Shown here: in pieces, positions 1 to 10,498 of the stretch
Numbering within the stretch: position 1 is the stretch's first letter
Layout of the letters: each line of letters starts with the position of its first letter
DNA from: Alnus glutinosa
Lineage: Eukaryota; Streptophyta; Magnoliopsida; Fagales; Betulaceae
DNA: 64,000 bases
Assembly (NCBI RefSeq): GCF_958979055.1
Contig: NC_084894.1
Span: forward strand, 6,879,501-6,943,500
Direction: 5' to 3'
Made by a program: the position numbers and the translations under genes
The notes under the pieces: model-generated
What the model saw: only the letters and a program-made list of their open reading frames with translations
What the model was told of the DNA's origin: nothing
Databases searched by the model: none

Positions 1-1168
1 ACCATGTCCGGCCGAGCTTCTTCATCCCACAACCACTTTATGCAGCGGCTACGGAGGGCCGCTGCTTAGCATCCACAGTGACCCATGTAGCCGTTCGGCC
101 GCCTTTCTTCAACAGAAACGGCGACCCATGTCGCCGTTTGTCCAGCATCCAAGTGGCCCGCAAGGGCCGCCATTTCCGGTGACAGGGAGAGACCGCTTGG
201 CCTCTCCTTACACCGAATGACACCGGCCTTCGAGTTGCTGCCGCCTTATGCAGCGGCCTTGATGGGCCACTGCTTAGCAGCAATGGAGACCCAGAGGGGT
301 CGCCGTTGGTCTAGGAACCAAGCGACCCTTAAGGGCCGCCAGTCCTGGTGAAGGGGGGAGGCTGCTGGAAGCGGCCTCTCCTTCGACGAACGAAGCCGAT
401 CTAGACAGTTGTTGTCACAGGCGAGGAGAAGAGGCGCCGGCCATTAACAGCAGCGTGGTGCCTGGGTTTCACTGCATGGAACTTCTCCAATGGGTCTCAC
501 GGCAGTGCACAATGGATTTCACAAGGGCAAAACAATAAATATGAATAGAAAATACCCATCCCTAGGTTTTCTTGCTTTTCAAATATGTGAACAGTAAACA
601 AAAAAAATTAACGTAGCTATGTTCTCAAAAATCAACTTGATTCAATGCAAATTAAGAATCAACAAAAATTTAATGCTGAGCAAAATAGCATAAAGGTGGC
701 TCTGATACCACATGTTAGAACATATAAATATATGATGCTCAAACTAACATGCGCAGCGGAAATAAAAAAGACAGGATTCAAGCTTACCTTTAGCCATACT
801 TGGTCAAGTGTTTCCAAGATCTATCTGAAGAACAAGAAAAAGTTATCTGAGGGATCTTCTAACCTATGCCTATGACCGAATTGTCGTACTGATGGTGTAC
901 ACAGGCTATTAATTTATATGCTAGGTCAGGGACCCTCAAATATGGTAAATACCGTATTGTTCCTCCCATCAAGGAAACAATATTATTAATTGATTTTAAA
1001 TCAATTAAACGATTTCATTACGGTAATCTAAATTGAAAGAAATTACCATAACCATAATACCGTATATTATATTTATAATAAATATAATAAACATTGTATA
1101 TGTGGCATATAGGTCATATATGGAGATAATATCTTACATAGCCGACATAGGCTATATAGATCTTAACA
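1..1168 (-). mobile_element. End of an LTR retrotransposon: leader, primer-binding site and one LTR
   Basis: On the minus strand this reads LTR (713-1168), then a 2-base spacer, then a TGGTATCAGAGCC primer-binding site complementary to initiator tRNA-Met (about 698-710), then leader sequence running off the left edge. The LTR has TGTTAGAA at 713 and CTTAACA at 1168, so its ends are TG...CA with short inverted repeats. It is AT-rich, unlike the GC-rich leader at 1-500. No gag or pol frame is visible because the element continues outside the window, so Copia or Ty3 membership cannot be decided. The short minus-strand frame at 38-283 lies in the leader repeats and is not convincing as a gene. 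Confidence 0.55.
39..440. repeat. Two diverged copies of a ~207-bp GC-rich tandem repeat
   Basis: The block beginning TATGCAGCGGC at 40 and again at 247 is repeated head to tail. Matching landmarks are the pair GCTGCTTAGCA / ACTGCTTAGCA, the pair CAAGTGGCCCGCAAGGG / CAAGCGACCCTTAAGGG, and CGGCCTCTCCTT-like ends. It lies in the leader of the LTR element and is far more GC-rich than the rest of the window. Confidence 0.6.
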
Positions 1169-2317
1169 ATATCATAAAGTCATAGTTCTTCCAAATAAAA
1201 TCAATTTGAAAATTAACCATTAAATCAGCGCTTGTTAAAAAAAAAATTAATAAATAGTTTTTTACTTCTACATTATTGTAATTGTATAGCAGTTATCTTG
1301 CAATTTACTAAATAGAATTACTCTAAAACACGTTAACAAGCTTACAACAATAATCAAACAGATAAGATCGGTCAACATATTTTGTCATGTACTTTCTATT
1401 TTTTTCTCAAAGGGCTTTGAGTTTTTTTTTTTAAATAAATATTTGAATAGCAATATTCATTAATAAGAAAATAGAACAATTATTATAGCGAAATAATCTT
1501 TTAACTCTCTAACATTTAGTGAGTTTGTTATTTTATAGCTTTAAAAAGTGACTAGTTAAATCAATAAAAACAAATTTATAGAATTAAATTTAAAAAAAAA
1601 AAATTAAAAAGCTCGTTAAGAATGCTTTAAGAGAACAAGAGGCCACAACACGCCATGTTTTCTGGCACATAGTCAATATATATCTAAATTTAAAAAGTAG
1701 CATATATGTTAATTTTCTCTGGTTAATGACCAAGTATTTACACTAAAATCTTTGGGATCCGATTCTCTCTCTTTCTCCCCTCTATTTTTACCTTGCTTCG
1801 CCGAAAACAATAAAAAAGAAAAGAGAATAAAATAAAAGACTATATTATTAAATTCATTGATTTAAGATCATTGCATATCATTTGGAAATCCAGGAATTGG
1901 TAAAATTCATGATGTTTTCAAGTAACAAATTACAATAATGTTAACATACTTTCTTCATTCTCAAAGAAAAGATCATTCCATCCACCATAGATATGAAAAT
2001 TAAAATAATTTATTAAATAAAGCATCTAAAAAGAATTAAATATAAATATTCTCAAAGTATTAAATAATTTTCTTGATAATTAGAGACTAGAAAATATCAA
2101 CCACAACTCAATCTAAATTGGTGATTGGGGTTGGCAATCGACAACCTAAGAGGCTTTACTTATATTGAGATAATTGTACCATTGGTCCCTATGGTATACC
2201 ATAATTACAAATCACTTCTTATGGTTTAAAAAGTTCGTGAGAGATTCTTGTGGTAAACTACAATTACAAATCGATCCCTGGAGTCAAATTCTGTTAAATT
2301 TTTTGACAGATTCTATT
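1169..2317. other. AT-rich intergenic DNA
   Basis: Low-complexity AT-rich sequence with poly(A)/poly(T) tracts. No coding frame, RNA gene or clear transposon end is seen. Confidence 0.5.
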
Positions 2318-2750
2318 AAATGCCACTTCAGCACCACATCAAACCAATAAGATGACGACACATGTCCATTTAATAAAAAAAAAAGATAAATTTATCAAAA
2401 AAATAAATAAATAAACTTATTTTTTCAAAAAAAAAAAACTTATTTTTTTTTTTAAAAAAAAAATCAAAAACAAAAAAGGAAGGGGTGGCTGGCGCCAGTG
2501 GCTATCGGGGGTGGCGCACAGCCACCCCAACCTCTGGGGAGGTCGCGGCCACCCCCAGAGGTGGTCGGGGGTGGCGCGTAGCCACCCCTTCCTTTTTTGT
2601 TTTTTTGTTTTTTTTTGTTTTAATTTTAATTTTTTTTAAAAAAATAATAAGTTTATTTATTTATTTTTTAATAAATTTATATATTTTTTTTTATTAAGAT
2701 GGACATATGTCGCCATCTTATTGGTTTGATGTGGCGCTGACGTGACATTT
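2318..2750. mobile_element. Fold-back MITE with GC-rich centre
   Basis: Left arm AAATGCCACTTCAGC...CCACATCAAACCAATAAGATG is mirrored by the reverse complement of the right arm ending CATCTTATTGGTTTGATGTGGCGC...ATTT. Each arm is about 110-120 bp. Inside the AT-rich arms is a GC-rich core (about 2480-2590) made of repeated GGGGTGGC / GCCACCCC words that can fold again. No transposase frame. The superfamily is not clear. Confidence 0.75.
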
Positions 2751-2802
2751 GTGTGTCTCGGATATTTGTGTGTGTATATATTTGTGTCTAGAAATCCCTC
2801 TT

Positions 2803-2938
2803 GTGTCACTTTTATGTCCCTAAAAAAATGAGGTGGCTTTTAAAATTACTATTGGGTTTGTGATTGATCACTATTAAATTGTGATCAACTTATAATTTTA
2901 AAAGCCACCTTATTTTTGAAGGGATACAAGAGTGGCAC
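2803..2938. mobile_element. Short fold-back MITE
   Basis: An inverted repeat with arms of about 47 bp: GAGGTGGCTTTTAAAATTA on the left against TAATTTTAAAAGCCACCTTA on the right, with outer words GTGTCAC / GTGGCAC. The loop carries TGATCACTATTAAATTGTGATCA, itself a small palindrome. Non-coding. Confidence 0.65.
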
Positions 2939-3030
2939 ATGAGAGACTTGTAGAATTACTCGTATATATGTAACTGATGTAGGAGCATCTAAGCCCAAAG
3001 TAAAGAAGGCCAATTTATAGTCTATTTTAT

Positions 3031-3238
3031 GGATTAGGATCCTCTACAGTTATTTGACCAAATTTGAGAGAATTCAAGCAGGTGATTGTGAGAGACCACT
3101 TATAGGACCCATCTGACCAAATAAAAATTGAGCTATCCAACTACTTATTCGGTCAGGTGGATCCCATAAATAGTCTCTCACAACCACGTGCCCGAATTCT
3201 CACAAATTCCAACAAATAATTGTAGAGAATCCTAATCC
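3031..3238. mobile_element. Fold-back MITE (~208 bp)
   Basis: Termini are GGATTAGGATCCTCTACA and, on the opposite strand, GGATTAGGATTCTCTACA. The two arms pair for about 90 bp each with scattered mismatches. Non-coding, with no transposase. Confidence 0.75.
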
Positions 3239-4245
3239 TTTAGGTCTCTCTCATGACCAGTTTTTTGCTATTGTTATGCTTAATTATATTATGTACGTAT
3301 TTAGTATGTAAAAAGGTCATGCGAGTAGCATGTGACTTTTAATGAAGTTGTAGGTAGCTTTTTTTCCCTCTAATATATGAAATTTCGTATCTAAGTTCTT
3401 GACAATGGTAGAGTTAGGATTTTGTTTTTTGGGGGACTAATAATTAATAAAAAGTAATTCACATATTCTAATCAAATTATTAATTGGGTTAGTTACCATT
3501 TTAGTATATGGTGTTTAATGCAAAATCAAACAGATCTCTCGATTTTAAAAAAGTATCACAGTTAGTACTAGTGGATATCTTATTAACGCAATTGGTCATT
3601 CTGTCAATGTTCTATCCAATAATTTAACAGCGTGTCACGTCAAACCAATAAACGACTACCATGTGTCCCATATGCCACATTAATTTTATTTTTTTAAAAA
3701 AAAATGGAAAAGTACACATATCTCCTTCAAACTACTACTACATTGTCAATGTGCCCCCCAAACAACCAATTGTGTCAATACCCCCCCTCCAAAATATAAA
3801 AAAATGTTAATGTCCTCCCTAAAGCCAACAAAAAGAAAAGAAAATTAGGGGGTAGCTACTAGCTTGTATCACGCCCCAACTTTTAATCCACAATAAAGAG
3901 TAAACCTAAGGGTGTGAACTAAACTTGTTTCAATTTCAATGTAGAAAAGTTTAAAATAAATATTCAAACAAGTTGGCACTAAAACCTGAATCATATAATA
4001 TGTAGGTCTCAGTCATATTAAAATTTACCTTATCTTCTGTTGATGTCTAGGACGTCAAGTTGAAGCCTTTGTCTTAGTAACTCCTTCTAATCATATGAGT
4101 TGACACTGCATGTAACGCCCCACCTTTTGCAAAAAAAAAAAAAAAAAAAGTACGTAACCCAATCCTTGGAGAGATGCATCACTATTAAATAAACAATTTT
4201 TCAGACTCCATAGAAATTGTAAGGACAGGTGCAGATACTGGACAA
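3239..4245. other. Repeat-derived intergenic DNA
   Basis: Contains decayed repeat pieces, including two sites resembling LTR starts (TATCACGCCCCAAC near 3868, TGTAACGCCCCACC near 4112) and an A-tract after 4129. No gene is seen. Confidence 0.4.
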
Positions 4246-4404
4246 GGATCCTCTCAATTTGAAATGGAGAGGATTCTCTCCGGTTAGTATATTTTTAGGG
4301 GCATAGTTGTCCTTTAACATTTTCATGGAATGTAAAAAGACAACTATGCCCCTAAAAATCCACTAACTTGAGAGGATCCTCTCCATTTCAAATGGAGAGG
4401 ATCC
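4246..4404. mobile_element. Fold-back MITE (~159 bp)
   Basis: The left end GGATCCTCTCAATTTGAAATGG and right end CCATTTCAAATGGAGAGGATCC are inverted. The inner arms AGGGGCATAGTTGTC / GACAACTATGCCCCT also pair, so almost the whole unit folds into one hairpin. Confidence 0.8.
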
Positions 4405-4540
4405 AAATGCGCAGATACTAGACTATATTTTGATGCCTGCTATAGTTGGGATTTAAGTGTTGAGATGCATGATCAAGAAATTAATTGTATAGTATTTGAG
4501 CATAAGCATTGAGCATGAACATGAACAGACAAGCCTTAAG

Positions 4541-4722
4541 TGGAGGAATCAAGCTCCATAGTACCTGGCAAATATTATTGGGGGAATCAAGCCCCATGGT
4601 ATTTGACAGGGAGTCATGAATTAATTAGTTGGGGTATCAAGCCCCACAGTACCTAGCAAATATTATTGGGGGAATCAAGCCCTATGATATTTGACAGGGA
4701 GTAACGGGGGAATCACGCCCCA
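4541..4722. repeat. Five-fold array of a small hairpin word
   Basis: Five units of the form GGGG-AATCAAG-CCCC occur at 4541-4558, 4580-4595, 4630-4646, 4668-4682 and 4705-4722. They sit inside a tandem duplication of roughly 88 bp (word CAAATATTATTGGGGGAATC repeated at 4569 and 4657). Each unit can form a 4-6 bp stem. Probably the non-coding body of a retroelement. Confidence 0.7.
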
Positions 4723-5990
4723 TCGTAATCAGATAACTGAACAAGAAATAGAAACAGAGAGAGAACAACAAGAAGTATGCATATCATTGTTTAATGTAAG
4801 TGTTTAAGTTGTTTTCATGCTAGATGTATCTATATGCCTATGAGGTTGACGGGAGCAGTGCATATGTATATGTTTATGGCTAGATTGCATCATTGTTTTA
4901 TGTGCATTGAGTTTCAATGTACATGGATGTTCACATTGCTCAGAATTAGAAATGTTAGTATCTTTGTATAGATAGGTGAACTGTCATTTGTTCTTCAGTA
5001 GAGACTTGCTCGTATACTAGAGTTACGCTCCAGTGCGTGCATGATCAAACCGTTGTATCAAAGGCACTAAGCTTCAGTGTACCTAGATACGACTTTAACC
5101 ACTTTTGGAAATGCTAATGTCTTTGTCTAGTTAAGCAAGATGCCATTGTTTTCATGTTTAAGGAATGCGTGAGCTTGTAATGGAGCAATCGAGTACACGT
5201 ATGTTTGAGCCACTGATCATAAGGGTATTATTGTAGATGGGTCTATATGTGGATGCTTCCAAGGTGAGATGACTGTAACTTCTACATATTTTCTTAGCTG
5301 TGTAGTATGCTTTCAAGTATTTCTCCAATGTTGGTTTTTACTTTATCAGCTATGTTGTGTTTCTACAAAAATGGATGTTTATAAAAATGGGTTGCTCTTA
5401 TTGTAAATGTAAGACTAAAAGAAAAGTCGGTTCTTTGCGAAAACTTAGTGGGTTTTATACTACTGATACCTCAGTAATTTATTGCTGAGGTGGTGAAATC
5501 ATACTTTCACTTATATGGATGTGGATGCCAACACAACCATATAGATGAAGTTGCTTTGGCTGCAAGTATACCTGAGATGGACGATGATCCAATAGCATTT
5601 TGTACTTGGGGTATTACGATTGAAGCCTGACGCAATAGTTGTGATGTGTTGGACCATGGGTGTCCACTCTTTTGTACATTTTGTATATGGCTTGTGACAT
5701 GTGAGTCACCTATTCTTTTGTATAAGCCATTCTTTTGTTATGTATCTGTATTTTGTGAAGCTCTAAACAAATAGCTTGATGTATGGCTCTTTTGTATAAA
5801 CAACAGATATGTATTTATAGATGTGTTTCCACTATTGATATGTGTTCCACTGCACATTGATTATGTTATCCTTTGCATATATGTAACTTTGATTATCAGG
5901 TACATATTATGGGATGTGTACCACATGTTGGCTGAGCAACAAATAGTCGTGCCACTATAATGACTCATTTATGTTTGTATAAAAAAAAAT
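4723..5990. other. Non-coding, probably transposon-derived
   Basis: No frame longer than about 60 codons and no recognised protein. The hairpin array at its left edge and LTR-like words on either side (ACGCCCC at 4116, GGGTCGTCACA near 6439) suggest the body of a non-autonomous LTR element. This is inference only. Confidence 0.35.
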
Positions 5991-6427
5991 GGGGTAATTA
6001 CATTTTCCCCCCATGAACTACCAAAAAATGCGCGATGCCCCCATGAACTACCAACTCGACCAAAATAGAGCATTCAACTACCAAAGACAACCATTTTCCC
6101 CCCTTCCGTCAGTCAAAGGGGTTAAAACAAACGGTCAACATGGCACGTGACCGTCACATGCCGTTTTACCCTCATTTTCTTCCTCTTTTTCCCCCATGAA
6201 CTACCACCATCTTCCTATTTTCCTCCCATGAACTACCACCATCTTCCAACATGCCCCCATGTAAAACGGCACATGACCCGTTGACTGTTTCTTTTAACCC
6301 CTCTAACTGACGGAAGGGGGAAAATTGTTGTTTTTGGTAATTGAATGCTTTATTTTGGTCGAGTTGGTAGTTCATGAGGGTATCGCGCATTTTTTGGTAG
6401 TTTATGGGGGGAAAAGGTAATTACCCC
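5991..6427. mobile_element. Fold-back MITE, GGGGTAATTAC family, copy 1
   Basis: Begins GGGGTAATTAC and ends GTAATTACCCC. The long arms carry matching words such as CATGAACTACCA / TGGTAGTTCATG and CTTCCGTCAG / CTGACGGAAG in inverted order. About 437 bp, with no transposase. A second member of the family is at 46909-47328. Confidence 0.8.
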
Positions 6428-6804
6428 CAAAAAAATATGGGTCGTCACAATCTCGATATACCCTATCATATTTTCACATTCCTCGGTAGTTACTGCTACT
6501 GCTAACAATCCTGGTAATACTGCTTTTCATCCTGGTAGCTACTGCAATCATTCCCAGTAATACCGCTTTCATAGTTTTCACATTTACTTGGCTATCAATC
6601 TTGATAATATTGCTTTCATAATCAATCTAAAATCCTGAGTAGTTACCGCGATCGTTATCATTTTGGCGAACCCGATAACTATCACTATCATCTTTTTCAT
6701 TGGTTTATAATTTGGAGTGAGGATAGCATCACGTAATAGTTTGCTTTTCTCTATTCTTTTTTATATTTTGAACTGTTGTTCTTCTTTTTCTCTTGATTAG
6801 GGAA

Positions 6805-6895
6805 TCTCTTGTATACTTCATATGTACTAGGATTATGTCCTTCTGCGCTTGCCTAATGAGATTAAATTACTTATTAAAAATAAAAAAATATAAAT
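6805..6895 (+). mobile_element. LINE 3'-tail fragment
   Basis: TCTTGTATACTTC, then TGCGCTTGCCTAATGAGATT, then TTACTTATTAAAAATAAAAAA. This matches the general layout of the tails at 50630-50695 and 55727-55798 (both minus), where LINE sequence is also found. Only the tail is preserved. Confidence 0.5.
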
Positions 6896-7359
6896 CATTT
6901 TTATAAAAAAAGAAAAAATTAAGTACTTGAGAGGTAAAAATCTTTTACAACTTAATTGTTGACATTTGGCGAAATCTCGAAGTCTGAAGACAAATGTACC
7001 CTTGCAGCCTTGTGAACATGTCAAAATTAGACCACTGATAATTGTATGATTGAAGAACATCCAAGAGACCATTTGCTCTCTTATATGGGTAGGGTGCAGC
7101 TTGTCAAGTCAGTTTTGTGAGGGTTATTTTAATTTTGGAATAGTACTCTCATTTTTATTCATTTATTTTTTTTTGTGTTACTAATTAACCCATTTGTTGG
7201 AGTTGTGTCTCCAAAAGTCATTGAAAGTAACTTCTTACAAAAGGTTGAATACGACATAAAATTATTACGAGAAAATAAAGAAACAAACCATTTAACTTGA
7301 ATTTTATTGGCCATATGGCATATATATATAGCAATACAAGTATATTTCTTGAAACACGC

Positions 7360-8910
7360 CTATATGATAGAGGGTTCTTCTCCAAGCAAGAGTTCCCTGA
7401 ACATAGCCTCACACAAACCTGTCTCGTGAATCATTAGATGCCCACCATCAGCAACTTCATGATACCTGATCCATGGCAGCTTCTTCACCACATATCGCTG
7501 CCTTTCATATGGCACAAGTTTATCTTCATGACCATGCCACAGGTGAACAGAGGCTTCATTGTTAGGGTATGGATTCTTAAGCTCCATTGGGTCGAATTCC
7601 CAGTTCCCAAAATGCACTATTATGTCTCGATGCAGGGATTCGTAGACCCCTTGTTGTCGTACCTTATCCTGCAAACACCAAAACTCATCACCTTCGACCT
7701 TTAACTTGCTAATTTTGTGTTGAGATCTTATCAGGTTTGTGGGTTATGTCGAGATACGAATATAAGACTATATAGGTCAATCCTAACCCAACTGGCTATC
7801 CAACTAATTGCGTGTTGAGTTTGTCTAGAATTTACGGGTGGTGTCAAAAATTACTAACCCCAATAGAAGTATCAATTTGAGTTGGAAACAAAAGTGGACA
7901 ACACTAGTTTTATGACAGTAAGGGAAGTTTACCTCGTTAGGCGCTGCTACTTGTGACATTTTCTGGATGGTTTCTACGTCGCGTTTGTTAAAAAGTATAG
8001 GGTGTCTTTGCGAGATAGAACAATAGGGGAACCACTTCTGGGTCATCCACCAGTAGACTAGTCCAGGGGCATAGTGCCCAATCCTGAGTTTCCATTGATC
8101 TCTCTTTAGTTGCTTCTTGTACACCTCATTCACCAGTTTGGGAGGAAAAGAAGGCCACCAAAAATTGATGACTGGAACCACTAGAGTCACACCAGCAAGC
8201 CTGCAACATTCAATACAATTTCATAAAACTGAAATTGGTGGATGAGAAAACCAAAATGGCCATGAAAATAGAAGTGGGAAATTAAAGAGTAGCCTGCCTG
8301 TGTGGAATGTATTTGAGGCAAGCCCAAACTGGGTAAGTTCCAAGTGACATTCCAAGTATATAAAACCTGGGTCCGAGCTGCAACTGATCAGCCAGTTCTT
8401 GAATATCAAATGCTTCACTCCTCACCGACCGCTTTGGGTTCGGATCACTTTCACCGTACCCGGCTCTGTCAAATGATACAATATACACACCCACCTCATC
8501 CATCAACTCCTGCAGCTCTCTCAAAAACAGATAGCCATGATCAAGATGTTTGATTTATAAGCAAAAAGGGTTGGTTTGGAGCAGAGTACATTCCTTACCT
8601 GAGAGAGTGGTAGATATATGTCTTTGGAGCTGTCAAAGCCATGAACAACGATGACTTTGTACTTGGCATTTTCTTTAGCAACACCCCTCTCTCTGTAAGC
8701 TAGATGCCTCCCATCGCCCAGCCTGATTCTTGGTGAAGTAACAGGAGGGCCATTTGGCGTCCCACATATCTTGGGAGGTGGAGGCTTAGTTGTCCTATAA
8801 GCATATATGATAACACCCACTACAAACACCGAAGCTGCCAATGTAAACATCTCACCGAAATGGAGGATGTGAAAATCTATGAGGGGCCAATCTGGAGAGG
8901 AGATAGACAA
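7360..8910 (-). CDS. Alpha/beta-hydrolase fold protein, copy 1 (four coding exons)
   Basis: Coding exons on minus: 8599-8910, 8298-8515, 7933-8200 and 7360-7668. Together they give a 368-residue product with phases that join exactly. A hydrophobic segment lies at about residues 22-38, followed by the PPPPKICG motif typical of this plant family. The oxyanion motif HG is at 90-91. The nucleophile is Ser161 in GMSLG, with likely acid Asp315 (GHEDKLVP) and His343 (DGGHLMI), a complete triad. Probably a membrane-anchored hydrolase or esterase; the substrate is unknown. Intron 2 starts with GC instead of GT (CACAG|GCAGGC), and no GT donor fits. The listed ATG overlaps a pyrimidine tract ending CCAG (8893), so the first six codons may be intronic and the real start may lie in an unseen upstream exon or at Met21. 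A tandem paralog lies at 20231-22761. Confidence 0.85.
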
Positions 8911-10498
8911 ATGTGTAGGTAATTAGCGATAGTAGAGGTTGTTATAAAAATGTTGGTTGCTCGTTTTGGTAGCCTACTATATTGACTTTCAGTTCATGCC
9001 TAACATTCTTGTAAAACATACAAACAAACGAAAGGGAAGGAAATCTTCTGCATAATGGGATGCGAAGATTTTCTACAATTCAGTGCAGGAAAGCAGAGTC
9101 AGGTGCATTTTAGTTAGTTCAAAATGATATATAACTAATATGAGGCTTCATTGTTCAACTTTTGCTAGCGATTTCTGGAGGACTGGAGGTGAACTTTTCC
9201 TGCTTGGATTGGGTATTTGGTTTTCAAAGTCGGAACTTAGAGAGCCAAAGTCGTTCCTTTTCCTTCTTCTGTCGAGCACAATTTTTTTTTTGGTGAGGAC
9301 TAGTAGCTACTAGCAGCACATCTTTGTCTTTGAAATATTAATTACATCATTAAATTTACTATTTCTATCCGTTCAAGTTTTAGACAATTAGTGATTAAAA
9401 ATGATATTAGATCTGTTGGAATAGTTGACCGTATGGTGGGTCGAGGTAGTGATTCGAGGTACCTACAAAGAAGGAGAAGTATAGGTACAAGAGTTTCTTC
9501 GGAGCGGGCCGGCGGTAACAACTTTAATGCTTAAGTTAGTATAACCGCGGAGAATGGTTAGAAGAGAAGAAGATATATATAGTTCAACATAAAGCGACGA
9601 AAGTTCCCTTTTGTAGTCAATTTGTCATAGCCGCCAGCCATGTGCCACACTGATCGGAGGCTTTCAAGCTGTTGCATTCCCTAGGTTATGTAACTCCTGC
9701 AAACCATCATTTCTTGCTAGGATCACGGGGACCGATTAGAAGATGGTATCTGGTGCGGCGCTCTGTAGTTGTATATGGGTCTGGTGGGCAATGGGCTGGG
9801 TACTCTGTCATGATTCACTATGCACAATTCGGGTTACTAGGCACAAAAGGAGCTTATCTTTCACACACCACCAACAACAACAACCCCCCCCCCCCCCCCC
9901 CCCCCCAACGAAAAAAAAAAGAAAAAAAAAAAAGCAAGAAGAAGAAGAAAAGGAGGAGGAGGCAGGTAGTTGTGCGTATACCTTGCTCTACTTACCCAAC
10001 CTGTCAGGAGTTCAGGTTTGGCGAAGTACAGGAAACCCAAACTGGAAGCTAGGAAGGACAAGTACCCAGAAATTAAGCTGCAAGTGAGATTTTTTGGTTT
10101 GGCAGCGACTAAATGGTGAATGTTGGAAACTGGGATGGACTCCGTTTTGGAAGCATAAATAAATATAGACAATAATACATGAAGATTTTGTGATCAAAAT
10201 CACCATCACTTTAATAATTTATTCATTATTTTGAGTACTCATAGTCAAAATGTGACTATGCCTAGAAATTAGTGGCTAATTGTAGAGCATCTGCGCAATT
10301 TCTTCAACTTCAAATGCCTCACGTTTCTCGAGTGCTATGGTATAAGAAAAGGATAAGAGAAATTATTGTAAAGTTTAAATAAACAGAAAAGCAAAAAAAT
10401 AATTTGGTTTTCCCACATTTAATATAAATCTAAAGAAGCTGCTGCTGATTAGAGTTAAGATCAAAGATAAGATGTTGCAGTTTCTTTTTTTATATAAA
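8911..10498. other. Intergenic, upstream of hydrolase copy 1
   Basis: The promoter and any 5' exon of the hydrolase should be here, but I could not identify the exon. It contains a 23-base C run (9884-9906) followed by A/G-rich sequence. Several short frames cross that run, but all are low-complexity. Confidence 0.4.

Noticed and set aside
38..283. Minus-strand 81-codon frame
   Set aside because: Lies in tandem repeats of a retroelement leader; no domain.
4541..4722. CRISPR-like array
   Set aside because: The units are hairpins within a tandem duplication in plant repeat DNA. Spacing is irregular and the spacers are themselves duplicated.
7438..7704. Plus-strand open frame over hydrolase copy 1
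   Set aside because: Antisense shadow of the last exon. The minus strand has domain motifs and splice sites; this frame has neither.
9672..10172. Overlapping frames on both strands with Pro, Lys and Gly runs
   Set aside because: Created by the C run at 9884-9906 and the A/G-rich stretch after it.
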